64,000 bases of DNA from Polyangiaceae bacterium (lineage in GTDB: Bacteria > Myxococcota_A > Polyangia > Polyangiales > Polyangiaceae). The notes beneath the pieces were generated by a model. That model had not been told where the DNA came from. It did no database searches and worked only from the letters and a program-made list of their open reading frames with translations. The stretch is from positions 1,488,001 through 1,552,000 of the forward strand of contig JABTUA010000001.1 of NCBI GenBank assembly GCA_015075635.1, written 5' to 3'. Positions 47,006 through 55,498 of this stretch are shown piece after piece. The translations under genes were made by a program, and so were the position numbers. Position 1 is the stretch's first letter, and every line of letters begins with the position of its first letter.

Positions 47006-47614
47006 TCAGTTGTCGCCGAAGAGGTCCTGGATTTTGGTGTCTAGCGCCAGCGCGATCTTGTACAAGCTGGAAATCGACGGGCTGCTCTCCGCCCGCTCGA
47101 TCTGCGACAAGAGGGAGATGCTCAGGCCGGTGCGGCGGCTCATTTGCTTGAGCGTCAGCTCCTTGACCTTGCGCATGTTGCGGATGGTGTCCCCGATGAT
47201 CTTGTGGAGCTGCTCCTCCGGGGTGCGGGCCAGCCCCTTCTTGCGCATCACACGAGCCAAGACCTCGCGGAACTCGTCGACGTTGAAGGGTTTCTTGATG
47301 TAGTCGACGGCGTCGAGCTTCATCGCCGCCACCGCCGAGTCCAGGTTCGGATGCGCAGTGAACACCACGACGGCGACGTCGGTGTCGTGCTCGCGGATGC
47401 GCTTCAAGACCTCGATGCCGTCGAGCTTCGGCATCATCAGGTCCAAGATGACGACGTGGTAGCTACCCTGACGGACCTCGTCTTCGACGAGCGTGGGATC
47501 GCTCAGCGCCTTGACGGTGAAGCCGTCTTTCTCGAGCAGCGTCTGCATGTAGTCGCAGATGGCCCGGTCATCGTCGACGATCAGGATCCGCACGGCGGGA
47601 ACGTCAATCGGCAC
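47006..47614 (-). CDS. Response regulator: receiver plus XRE-type HTH
   Basis: A 202-residue two-domain regulator. Residues ~8-122 are a CheY-like receiver with acidic pocket DDD (14-16), phosphorylation site Asp58 (VVILDLMMP) and Lys107 (DYIKKPF). Residues ~140-200 are a Cro/CI-type helix-turn-helix (TLKQMSRRTGLSISLLSQIERAESSPSISSLYKIA, in two parts), an output domain much rarer than OmpR or NarL types. GTG 47614 has GGAGG upstream. It is 1 bp from the subtilase start, so they form an operon. No histidine kinase is adjacent. Confidence 0.92.
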   Translation of the reverse strand: MPIDVPAVRILIVDDDRAICDYMQTLLEKDGFTVKALSDPTLVEDEVRQGSYHVVILDLMMPKLDGIEVLKRIREHDTDVAVVVFTAHPNLDSAVAAMKLDAVDYIKKPFNVDEFREVLARVMRKKGLARTPEEQLHKIIGDTIRNMRKVKELTLKQMSRRTGLSISLLSQIERAESSPSISSLYKIALALDTKIQDLFGDN

Positions 47615-47754
47615 GGCTGCCTCCGGTCATTGGCGGCGGGCCCGGATCGCCCGCAAACGCGATTTCAGTGTCACGAGAATACCTCAGATCGGTTCGCTGT
47701 GACTGGAAAAAGCCCGGCCTGCCGCCCCGCGTGGGTGGGGGTAGAGTTCGGGAC

Positions 47755-48330
47755 GTGAAGCACAGCGTGGAGCCCCAGTACTCCGAGCGCCTGGACCACG
47801 CGCTCGGGTTCGTGGCGGCGGCCTTCCGGCGCCAGGTGCGAAAAGGCTCCGGCGTCCCCTACCTGTCGCACCTGCTCCAGGTCGCCGCGACGGTCGCCGA
47901 GCACGGCGGCGACGAGGAGCAGATCGTCGCCGCCCTCTGTCACGACTACCTCGAGGACATCGAGGGCGCACATCGCGACGAGCTCGCCCGTCGCTTCGGC
48001 GATCGCGTCGCGCGCTTCGTCGAAGCGCTGAGCGACACGACCACTCAGCCCAAGCCCCCGTGGAAGCAGCGCAAGGTGGCCTACCTCGAGCGCCTGCGCG
48101 ACGAACCGGCGGAGCTCAAGCTGATCAGCGCCGCCGACAAGCTCCACAACGCCTCGGCCATCGTGCGAGATCGGCGACTGGTCGGCGAAGCGGTCTGGGA
48201 ACGCTTCACGCCGACCCGCGACGAGACGCTCTGGTATTACCGCGAGGTCATCGTCAGCCTGAGCAGCGACTGGGAGCACCCACTGCTCGATGAGCTGCGC
48301 CGCGTGGTGGATGAGATGCACCAGGGCTGA
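47755..48330 (+). CDS. HD-domain hydrolase, SpoT/MESH1-like
   Basis: A 191-residue single-domain protein from GTG 47755. It has the RelA/SpoT-type HD motifs: YLSHLLQVA, LCHDYLEDI (HD) and AADKLHNASAIVRD. The length and lack of synthetase, TGS and ACT domains match small alarmone hydrolases that remove pyrophosphate from (p)ppGpp, or related metal-dependent HD phosphohydrolases. It is divergent from the receiver-XRE gene. Substrate is inferred only from the motif pattern. Confidence 0.85.
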   Translation: MKHSVEPQYSERLDHALGFVAAAFRRQVRKGSGVPYLSHLLQVAATVAEHGGDEEQIVAALCHDYLEDIEGAHRDELARRFGDRVARFVEALSDTTTQPKPPWKQRKVAYLERLRDEPAELKLISAADKLHNASAIVRDRRLVGEAVWERFTPTRDETLWYYREVIVSLSSDWEHPLLDELRRVVDEMHQG

Positions 48331-48337
48331 GCGGCGG

Positions 48338-49369
48338 TCACTCGAGCGCGATCCGCCCCGCGGTGCCGCTCACGAGCTCGCCGACGAGCGCAGCGCCTTC
48401 GCCCAGCTCGGCGAGCGCCGACTCCGCACGCTCCGCAGGCAGGCAGAGCAAGAGGCCGCCGCTGGTCTGCGCGTCGGCGAGCACCGTCAAGAGCTCGGGA
48501 GCGAGCGCCGCGGCGCCGGAGAGGTGAGCCTCGACGTAGCGCAGGTTGCGCTTGCTGCCACCCGGCACGAGGCCCTCGCGGGCCGCGTCGAGGGCGCCCG
48601 GCAGGAGCGGGATCGCCGCGACGTTCAGCCGCGCTTCGAGCCCGCTCGCGGCCACGATGTGCTCGAGGTGGCCGAGCAGACCGAAGCCGGTGACGTCGGT
48701 CGCCGCCGTGGCGCCGTGGCTGACGCCCACCGCCTTGGCGTGGCGATTCAGGCGGGCCATCCAGCGCGTGGCCAGCCCGACGGAGTCGGCGGCAGCGCGG
48801 TCGGAGCGGGCAGCCTGCGCGATGACGCCGGTGCCGATGGGCTTGGTGAGCAGCAGTCGCTGGCCCGCCAGCGCTCGCTTGTGCGTCCAGGCGCGTGCGT
48901 GATCCACAGAGCCGACCACGGCCAGGCCGACCTTGGGCTCGCTGTCGCGGATGCTGTGGCCGCCGACGATGGCGCAGCCGGCCTCGTGGCATTTCTCGGT
49001 CACACCGCGCAGGATGGCGGCGAGCACGTCGAGCGGCACCGCGTCGGGGATGCCGACGAAGGAGAGCGCCACCTGCGGATCTCCGCCCATGGCGTAGACG
49101 TCGGACAGGGCGTTGGCCGCCGCGATCTGCCCGAACGCGACCGGGTCGTCCACCACCGGCGTGATCACGTCGAGCGTCAGCACCAGCGAGCCCTGCGCGC
49201 CGAGCTCCGGAGACACGATCGCCGCGTCGTCGAGCGGGCCCGTTTCGGAGCTCACCCAGCGATGTGAGAGCATCGGGAGCTGACTCAGGACCTGGACCAG
49301 GTCCTCGGCCGGAAGCTTCCGGGCTCAACCGCCGCCTTGAACCAAGCGGGTCAGTCTGAGCTCGCTCAT
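48338..49369 (-). CDS. selD: Selenophosphate synthase SelD, selenocysteine form (UGA at codon 15)
   Basis: A 343-residue SelD, which makes selenophosphate from selenide and ATP for Sec-tRNA synthesis. The frame must be read from ATG 49369 through an in-frame TGA at 49325-49327: the N-terminus is LTRLVQGGGUARKLPAEDL, where U is the catalytic selenocysteine. Calling from the later ATG (49273) would lose 32 residues and the active site. Further motifs are TPVVDDPVAFGQIAAANALSD in two parts, IVGGHSIRDSEPK and ATDVTGFGLLGH. A SECIS-like hairpin follows the UGA. It lies 14 bp downstream of the hemerythrin-like gene and probably belongs to its operon. Confidence 0.95.
49287..49304 (-). promoter_or_regulatory. 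Putative bacterial SECIS hairpin in selD
   Basis: On the coding strand, GGACCT and AGGTCC form a 6-bp stem around the loop GGTCC, located 24-40 nt after the U of UGA. The spacing and the G-rich loop agree with the bacterial SECIS that binds SelB. A second perfect palindrome (CCGGAAGCTTCCGG) lies between the UGA and this hairpin. Confidence 0.65.
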
Positions 49370-49383
49370 GGGCACCTCCTTTC

Positions 49384-49827
49384 TCACCCCGAGACGATAC
49401 CCCCCGCGCGGCGCACCAGCGCGTCGAGCAACTCCTGGAGCTTGGTCGGCTCCGGAACGCTCTCGAGCCAGGTGTAGACCGTGTCGTCCTCGTGGGCGCC
49501 GTGCGCGCGGAGCTCGGTCAGAAGCTCCTGCGCCGTCTCCTTGCGCAGCGTGTGGAGATCCGCAGCCAGGCCCTCCTCGCTCACCAGGTGGCGCAGGCGC
49601 TCGTGCTCGAGCCGGAGCTCCTTGACGTCGGCGGCGTGGTCGGCCGCCATCAGCGGGAAGAGCCAGCGCTCCTCAGCCTCGAGGTGCCCGAGGAGATCCT
49701 TCTCGAAGCGCGTCCAGGCCTGCTGCACGACCGCGAGATCGGCGCTGTCCAGGGCGTTCTCGAGCTCCGCGTACAGGCGCTCGAGCCGCGCGTGGTCCTC
49801 GGCGAGGTGGCGGCGGGCCGGGTGCAT
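49384..49827 (-). CDS. Hemerythrin-like HHE domain protein
   Basis: About 147 residues from ATG 49827 (GTG 49845 is possible). A four-helix bundle with hemerythrin-type ligands: EDHARLERLY, HLEAEERWLFPLM, EHERLRHLV and HGAHEDDTVYTWLE. The His/Glu spacing fits a di-iron centre that could bind oxygen or nitric oxide or serve in iron handling. It lies immediately upstream of selD and downstream of the large lipoprotein, all on the same strand. Confidence 0.85.
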   Translation of the reverse strand: MHPARRHLAEDHARLERLYAELENALDSADLAVVQQAWTRFEKDLLGHLEAEERWLFPLMAADHAADVKELRLEHERLRHLVSEEGLAADLHTLRKETAQELLTELRAHGAHEDDTVYTWLESVPEPTKLQELLDALVRRAGGIVSG

Positions 49828-49855
49828 GTCCCGGACCCGTACCACGCCGGCCCGC

Positions 49856-52800
49856 TCACGGGAACGGAGGCGCCTTGGGCTCGCCGGGCGTCAGTTTCAC
49901 CAGGTCCACGGGATCCGCGGCTTTGGCGACGGCTTTGGAGGCCTGGCTCAGGAGGTCTGGCTTCACCGCGACGTCGTGCTCCTTGCCGCTGGTGGGTCCG
50001 TGGCAGCCGCCGCAGAAGTTGTTGAACAGCTCGCGCCGGAACGACAGCGTCACCCACTCGCCGGGGTAGTACTGCATCTCCTCCTTCTGGTGGTGCAGCG
50101 TCGAGTCGCTCTCGCCTTGCAGCTTGGACAGCACGCTCAGCACCACGGGCACGCCGGCCGGGAGCTGAAGGCGCGTCGAGCCGTCGTCCTCGAGCGGCAC
50201 CTTGCCCAAGAGGCGGCGCCGCGCGTAGAGCTTGCCGAACTTGCCGTCGTCGATGATGTACGGGCTCGCGTCGTCCAGGCTCTTCTCGCCCTGGGGCGGC
50301 AACGCCTCCCAGTACTCGAAGTCGTCCATGTCGGTGTGGATGGTCCGGCGCGAGCGCGTGCTCTGGAACATCAGGCTCGTGATCATCGGGAAGTCCAGGT
50401 AGGTGAGCTGCGCGCGGTCCGTGCGGCTCTGATCGTCGTCCTCGGTGTAGATCACCGCGCTGCCCGTCGGATCCGCCGGCGTGGAGCGGAACACGCCGCG
50501 GTTGACCCGGCCGAACACGGCCACCGGCCAGAGCTCGTCGGCGTTCGGATCGCCGAGGCCCGCGAGCGAGGTGCGCTGCCCCGACACCGAGTCCACGGTG
50601 ACCACGTCGAAGTTCCCGCTGAAGCTGCCGACGTCCACCACGTTGGCGGCGTAGCTGACCAGGATGTCGCTGTTCGGAAGCACCGAGGGGTTGCGGTAGG
50701 CGCCCAGGGTGGCCTGGCCGACCCGGCCGGTGGCAGCCGGATCCAGGATGGTGAGCGCCCGCTGGAAGAACGGCGTCTTCGCGTAGTCCAGCGCGTCCGG
50801 GTCCTCCATGTAGTCGTCCGGGTTCGGGCTCACGTTGTCCGGGCCGATGGAGCGGTTGACGGTCACCAGCGTGCCGGCCGTGTGCGCGGCGCCCCGATCG
50901 CTGGCGACGCCGACGAAGTTGCCGTCCGGGAGCTGGATGCAGTCCGTTAGCTGCAGGTAGCCCATGCTGGGGCGCTGGCCGAAGAGCGGGTGGTAGTCGC
51001 CGCCGTCCAGGTTGATGCGACGCGCGGCGAGCTGGTAGAAGCCCGGCGCGCGCTTCTCCGCGGTGAGCAGCATCTGCCCGTTGAGCTTGAAGCTGGGCTG
51101 CCCCTCGTAGTTCAAGAGGAAGGTCAGCTGGCGGATCTTGCCGTTCTCGAGCACGTAGATGTTCGAATTGAGCTTTGACGGGTCCGCCGCCGAGCGCTGC
51201 GGTCCCTTGAACTCCGCGCTCTTGCGGATGTTGCCCCGGGTCGAGGCGAACACCAGCGTGCCATCCGGGGCGAACGCCGGATCGAAGTCGTGGATCGGCT
51301 CGCCGTTGTCCGGGACGGCCGCTCCAGTCTCGTCGCTGGGCGGCGCGCCGATCACGGGCTCGATGGCGCAGCCCGAGCCGTCGGGCTTCATGCTGTAGAT
51401 CCGGAGCGGAGTCGTCGCCGACGTTCGCGCCGCGAAGGCCACGGTCTTGCCGTCCCAGGAGACCTGCGGTCGCCTCACGTCCGCGGTCGCGGGGTCGAGC
51501 CCGCATCCGGCGGACAGGCTCACGTCTCCGCCGCTGGTGGCGAGCTTGCCCTGCGCGTCGAGCGTGGCGCCGATGAAGCGCAGGTCGGCGCCGGGCGTGT
51601 AGCTCTCGAAGCCCTGCAGCGTCTCGGGCGCCGAGGACGGCGGCCGCTTCACGTAGACGATACCGGAGAGGGGCGCGAGATCCTTGGTGCGCTCGGCTCG
51701 CTCCTTGGCGATCCAGGCGACCAGCACGCAATACGGGTCCTGCGCGTCGAGCGGCCCGGTCTCGGCCGCGCTGAGGTCGCACTGGGTCGGATCGCCGCCC
51801 AGCGAGAAGAGCGCGCCGCCGCGGTGCTTGATGCCCCGGCCGGGCTCGAGGTTCTTGCGGATCAGCCGCCCCGCGTTGGGATCCGGCGACTCCAGGGCGA
51901 CCTGCTTCAGCACCTGCCGGTAGTTGTCGCGGGTCGCGGCCAGGCCGAAGTGGCTCCCGCTCGAGGCCCGCGGCTTGAAGTCGTTGAAGGCAGGCGCCGA
52001 GTGGCAGCCGACCAGGATGCAGCCCCGCTTGACCAGCATCGGCTGCACGCGCTTCGCGAACAGGTCGAAGCCGGCGTCCTTGGGGACGTTCGTGGCGCCG
52101 CCCTGGGCCTTCGCCCACGCGAGCACCTTCTGGTACTGCGCGTCGGCCGGGGAATCGAAGAACGCGCCGCCCTCGTGGTAGGTGCCGCCGTAGGCGGGGT
52201 TCATCGGGCGCCTCAGGAGCTCGCTGAACTGCGGGTCCTTCGCCACGTAGTCGCTGGCCGAGAAGTAGTTCCAGCGCTTCTGCTCCGGCGTCTTGCCGCA
52301 CGAGAGCGGGAACGAGCCCTCCGGCGCGCCGTGGCAGTTCGAGCCAGCGCAGCTCGAGACCAGCCAGTCGTTCACGTCGCTCACGAACGCCGCGTAGTCC
52401 GGCGTCGCGGGGTCCTTGCTCGGATCGAACATCGGATCTTTGCCGATGCGATCCAGGCAGGGCTCCTTCTCGATCTTGGCCTGCTTCCGCTCGGCGTTGT
52501 TCTCGGTGGCGCCCCGCTCGATCCACTTCAGGATGGCTTGGGCGCCGGCGGTGCTCGGATCGAGGATCGAGTTGCCGGTGTGCGGGATGGCGGTGTTGAT
52601 GGTCTCGGTCGTGCCGTCGTACGCGGTGAGCTGCAGCGACTGTGGCGGGAAGGCCTTGAGCAGCAGGGCCGGCAGCCCGTACGGCCCGTAGCTCACCAGC
52701 AGGTCTCGGCGCTTCGCGACGAGGTCGTATTCGGTGACGTCCAGGTTGCCGAGGGCGTTGCCGCGCTCGTCCTGCGTGATGTGACACAGGGACCCCGTCG

Positions 52801-52948
52801 GGCTCCGCGCGCAGGAGCCGTTGAGGATGGGCGCGATCTTCCGCTCGAAATACGTCTGCTCGGACTCGACCTCGCGCTGGGAGCAACTGGGCAGAGCTGC
52901 CCCGAGGGCGGAGAGAGCGAGGAGGCTGACGAGGAGGATCGGGCGCAT
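49856..52948 (-). CDS. Large lipoprotein with cytochrome-like CxxCH and TolB-like region
   Basis: A 1030-residue protein from ATG 52948, which starts a lipoprotein signal (LLVSLLALSALGAALPSC). Two N-terminal regions have Cys/His pairs found in atypical c-type centres (SLCHI, SNCHG, VGCHSAP). The C-terminus has a canonical heme site FCGGCHGPT. Between them is a beta-propeller-like part (RRPQVSWDGKTVAFAAR, DFDPAFAPDGTLVFAS) as in TolB/PD40 repeats. This fits a family of myxobacterial and planctomycete proteins with cytochrome and PD40 parts. It is probably periplasmic or surface bound; electron partner unknown. Confidence 0.8.
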   Translation of the reverse strand: MRPILLVSLLALSALGAALPSCSQREVESEQTYFERKIAPILNGSCARSPTGSLCHITQDERGNALGNLDVTEYDLVAKRRDLLVSYGPYGLPALLLKAFPPQSLQLTAYDGTTETINTAIPHTGNSILDPSTAGAQAILKWIERGATENNAERKQAKIEKEPCLDRIGKDPMFDPSKDPATPDYAAFVSDVNDWLVSSCAGSNCHGAPEGSFPLSCGKTPEQKRWNYFSASDYVAKDPQFSELLRRPMNPAYGGTYHEGGAFFDSPADAQYQKVLAWAKAQGGATNVPKDAGFDLFAKRVQPMLVKRGCILVGCHSAPAFNDFKPRASSGSHFGLAATRDNYRQVLKQVALESPDPNAGRLIRKNLEPGRGIKHRGGALFSLGGDPTQCDLSAAETGPLDAQDPYCVLVAWIAKERAERTKDLAPLSGIVYVKRPPSSAPETLQGFESYTPGADLRFIGATLDAQGKLATSGGDVSLSAGCGLDPATADVRRPQVSWDGKTVAFAARTSATTPLRIYSMKPDGSGCAIEPVIGAPPSDETGAAVPDNGEPIHDFDPAFAPDGTLVFASTRGNIRKSAEFKGPQRSAADPSKLNSNIYVLENGKIRQLTFLLNYEGQPSFKLNGQMLLTAEKRAPGFYQLAARRINLDGGDYHPLFGQRPSMGYLQLTDCIQLPDGNFVGVASDRGAAHTAGTLVTVNRSIGPDNVSPNPDDYMEDPDALDYAKTPFFQRALTILDPAATGRVGQATLGAYRNPSVLPNSDILVSYAANVVDVGSFSGNFDVVTVDSVSGQRTSLAGLGDPNADELWPVAVFGRVNRGVFRSTPADPTGSAVIYTEDDDQSRTDRAQLTYLDFPMITSLMFQSTRSRRTIHTDMDDFEYWEALPPQGEKSLDDASPYIIDDGKFGKLYARRRLLGKVPLEDDGSTRLQLPAGVPVVLSVLSKLQGESDSTLHHQKEEMQYYPGEWVTLSFRRELFNNFCGGCHGPTSGKEHDVAVKPDLLSQASKAVAKAADPVDLVKLTPGEPKAPPFP

Positions 52949-53070
52949 CCGCACATTCTTCGCGGTGCAGCGCCGCTCCGCGCTGACGCCCGTCAGCCCG
53001 CGCTGTCCCACACTGTAGGCGAGTGGCGTGCTGGTTCGCGCGCTTGGGTCGACTATGCTCACGCCGGCTG

Positions 53071-53667
53071 ATGTCCGACCGCCCCGACCACGAGCTTCGG
53101 CGCACGCTGCTCGGTGCCCTCTTGTTCGTGCTGATCGGGGGCATCATCGGCTCGGATCTGCTCTTCGACTACCTGCACGGAGCGGGCCCGTCGCACCTGG
53201 GCCTCGAGGGCACGATCGTGCTGCTGGCCCTGGGCGGCGGCGTCGCTTTCTCCCGGCGCTGGCTGGTCTTGCGGCGTGACGCCGAGGAGCTGCGGGCGGA
53301 GGCTCGGGCGCTGCGCGGCGAGGCGGCGCAGCTCGAAGCTCGGCTCGCCGACCAGCGGGCCGAGGCCGAGCGCTGGCGCAACGAGGCCCGGGACCTGATC
53401 GAGGGGCTCGGCGCCGCCATCGACCGGCAGTTCGAGCGCTGGGGCCTGTCGCCGGCGGAACGCGAGATCGGCCTGCTCCTGCTCAAGGGTCTGAGCCACC
53501 AGGAGGTCGCCGATCTGCGCGGTGTGAGCGAGCGCACGGTGCGCCAGCAGGCCCGCTCGCTCTACAAGAAGGCGGGGCTGTCGGGCCGGGCGGACCTCGC
53601 GGCGTATTTCCTGGAGGACCTCTTGGTGCCGCGCACGCCGGTCAAATCGGCTGAAGCCGAGCCGTGA
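53071..53667 (+). CDS. Membrane-bound LuxR/NarL-type HTH regulator
   Basis: One hundred and ninety-eight residues from ATG 53071. Two transmembrane helices (LLGALLFVLIGGIIGSDLLF and LGLEGTIVLLALGGGVAF) are followed by a long coiled coil (EELRAEARALRGEAAQLEARLADQ in two parts). The C-terminal LuxR-type helix-turn-helix is LSPAEREIGLLLLKGLSHQ and VADLRGVSERTVRQQARSLYKKAG. A membrane-tethered transcription factor is implied. No sensor domain faces outside. It converges on the tryptophanase-like gene with a 26-bp overlap. Confidence 0.85.
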   Translation: MSDRPDHELRRTLLGALLFVLIGGIIGSDLLFDYLHGAGPSHLGLEGTIVLLALGGGVAFSRRWLVLRRDAEELRAEARALRGEAAQLEARLADQRAEAERWRNEARDLIEGLGAAIDRQFERWGLSPAEREIGLLLLKGLSHQEVADLRGVSERTVRQQARSLYKKAGLSGRADLAAYFLEDLLVPRTPVKSAEAEP

Positions 53668-54982
53668 AGTGCCTGAGGAGCGGCGGCTCCTCGACGATGC
53701 GATAGCCGCGGATCTCCCCCAGGCGCGCGGCCACGCGCTCCGCCGTCTCGATCACCCAATCCACGTGGGACGCGGTGTACACGCGGCGGGGGAGCGCCAC
53801 CCGCACCAGCTCGTGCTGCGCGGCGGCGCCGAACATCAACGTCCCCACCTCCACGCTGCGCACGCCGCCCTCGCGATACAGCTCGATGGCGATGGCCTGC
53901 GCGGGCAGCTCGGCGCGCGGCATCTTCGGCAACGCCCGCCCCGCGTCGATGAAGACCGCGTGCCCGCCCGGCGGATTGACGATGGGCAGCCCGGCCTTCT
54001 CCAGCCCGCGCGCCAGATAGGCGACCGTCGCCTCGCGGTAGCGCAGGTACTCCGGATCCAGCGCCTCGATCAGCCCCACGGCCATCGCCTCGAGGTCACG
54101 CCCGGCGAGCCCGCCGTAGGTGGGGAAACCCTCGCTCAAGATCAGCAGCACTTCGAACTTCCGCGCCCAGTCGGCGCGCCGAGTGGCCAGGATGCCGCCG
54201 ATGTTGACGATGCCGTCTTTCTTGGCGCTCACGGTGCAGCCATCCGCCAGGTCGAAGAGCTCCCGGGCGATCTGCTCCGGGGTGTGGTCCGCGTAGCCGG
54301 GCTCGCGCCGCTTGATCAGCCAGGCGTTCTCGGCGAAGCGCGCCGCGTCCACGAACAGCGGGACCTGGTGGCGGTCGCACAGCGCGCGCACCGCCCGCAT
54401 GTTCTCCAGCGACACGGGCTGGCCGCCCACCGCGTTGTTGGTCAGCGTCATCATCACCAGCGGCACGTTGCGGTCGCCGGTGAGGGCCCGCTCCAGCGCC
54501 TCCAGGTCCATGTTGCCGCCGAAGCGCTCGTCGCTCGAGCGCGGCAGGTCGAGGGCCACTCCCCCAACGTGCTCCAGGTTCGCGCGGGTGGTGTCGAAAT
54601 GGGTGTTGTTCGGCACCACGTCACCGGGCTTCACCACGGCCTCGAACAGGATGCGCTCCGCGGCCCGGCCCTGGTGCGTGGGGAAGACGTGGGGCAGGCC
54701 GGTGAGCCTCTTCACCGTCGTCTCGAAGTGGTCGTAGCTGCGGCTGCCGGCGTAAGACTCGTCGCCGGCCAGGAGGGCGGCCCACTGCCGATCGCTCATG
54801 GCGCCGGTGCCCGAATCGGTGAGCAGATCGATGGTCACGTGCTCGGCGTGGAGCTTGAACAGGTTGTAGCCGGCCTGCTCGAGCAAGGCCTCGCGCTCGG
54901 CGCGCTTCGTCAGCGGGATGGGCTCGATCGCCTTGATGCGAAAGGGCTCGATGATGGTGCGGAACGGGATCTCTTCGCTCAT
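53642..54982 (-). CDS. tnaA: Tryptophanase-like PLP beta-eliminating lyase
   Basis: A 446-residue enzyme of the tryptophanase/tyrosine phenol-lyase family, close to the usual ~460. PLP Lys is Lys255 in TVSAKKDGIVNIGG. From memory of the family, tyrosine phenol-lyase has Arg in the ..MERG.. segment and Phe in LRFFTA, while tryptophanase has a hydrophobic residue and His (LRHFTA). Here the segments read SVEVGTL and LLRHFTA (His438), favouring tryptophanase: L-Trp to indole, pyruvate and ammonia. No tnaB permease or tnaC leader is adjacent. Confidence 0.88.
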   Translation of the reverse strand: MSEEIPFRTIIEPFRIKAIEPIPLTKRAEREALLEQAGYNLFKLHAEHVTIDLLTDSGTGAMSDRQWAALLAGDESYAGSRSYDHFETTVKRLTGLPHVFPTHQGRAAERILFEAVVKPGDVVPNNTHFDTTRANLEHVGGVALDLPRSSDERFGGNMDLEALERALTGDRNVPLVMMTLTNNAVGGQPVSLENMRAVRALCDRHQVPLFVDAARFAENAWLIKRREPGYADHTPEQIARELFDLADGCTVSAKKDGIVNIGGILATRRADWARKFEVLLILSEGFPTYGGLAGRDLEAMAVGLIEALDPEYLRYREATVAYLARGLEKAGLPIVNPPGGHAVFIDAGRALPKMPRAELPAQAIAIELYREGGVRSVEVGTLMFGAAAQHELVRVALPRRVYTASHVDWVIETAERVAARLGEIRGYRIVEEPPLLRHFTARLQPI

Positions 54983-55146
54983 GGCGAGTGGGGATCTAAC
55001 ACGCTCCGGCAGTACGCGGGACCTCGCGAAACGGGTGCCTGACCGGGACGCGCAGAACTAGCGCGCCGGAACGTGCGCCAGCGGGAGAGCACGCGACCCG
55101 ATGCAGCTCGAAGCTCGAAGGAGGGGTGTCCCACGCGAGCGAAGTG

Positions 55147-55203
55147 TGCGGTTGGGCGTGCGGTTGGGCGTGCGGTTGGGCGTGCGGTTGGGCGTGCGGT
55201 TGG
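55147..55203. repeat. 12-bp tandem array (TGCGGTTGGGCG)
   Basis: Four perfect copies of the 12-mer TGCGGTTGGGCG (55147-55194) are followed by a partial fifth. The unit is G-rich on the plus strand. Confidence 0.9.
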
Positions 55204-55219
55204 AGCTTGCGAGGCCCCG

Positions 55220-55494
55220 CGGGAGGCGAGCGCCGCGCATCGGGAGGCGAGCGCCCGAGCGTCGGGAGGCGAGCGCCGCGCGTCGGGAGGCGAGCGCCCG
55301 AGCGTCGGGACGCGAGAGCCGCGCATCGGGAGGCGAGCGCCCGAGCGTCGGGAGGCGAGCGCTGCGCATCGGGAGGCGAGCGCCCGAGCGTCGGGACGCG
55401 AGAGCCGCGCATCGGGAGGCGAGCGCCCGAGCGTCGGGAGGCGAGCGCCGCGCATCGGGAGGCGAGCGCCCGAGCGTCGGGAGGCGAGCGCCGC
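55220..55494. repeat. Alternating 21/22-bp tandem array (43-bp higher-order unit)
   Basis: Six and a half copies of a 43-bp composite. Each composite is a 21-bp unit (CGGGAGGCGAGCGCC + GCGCAT) followed by a 22-bp unit (the same core + CGAGCGT). The 21-mers vary (two read CGGGACGCGAGAGCC, one has GCT for GCC) while the 22-mers are invariant. The 43-bp period breaks reading frame, so it is not a protein repeat. Confidence 0.92.
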
Positions 55495-55498
55495 CGCG

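Larger units (their letters stand above)
54983..55498. other. Gene-free intergenic region holding two tandem-repeat arrays
   Basis: No credible gene in about 516 bp. The first ~160 bp shows nothing recognisable. Long frames crossing the rest on both strands are made only of the repeats and contain no family signature. Confidence 0.75.

Noticed and set aside
48237..49328. Alternative Arg/Gly-rich frame over selD
   Set aside because: A different reading frame with no SelD motifs; the Sec-containing frame explains the region fully.
55147..55494. Repeat array resembling a CRISPR
   Set aside because: Units are directly adjacent, there are no unique spacers and no cas genes, and the period is 12 or 21/22 bp.
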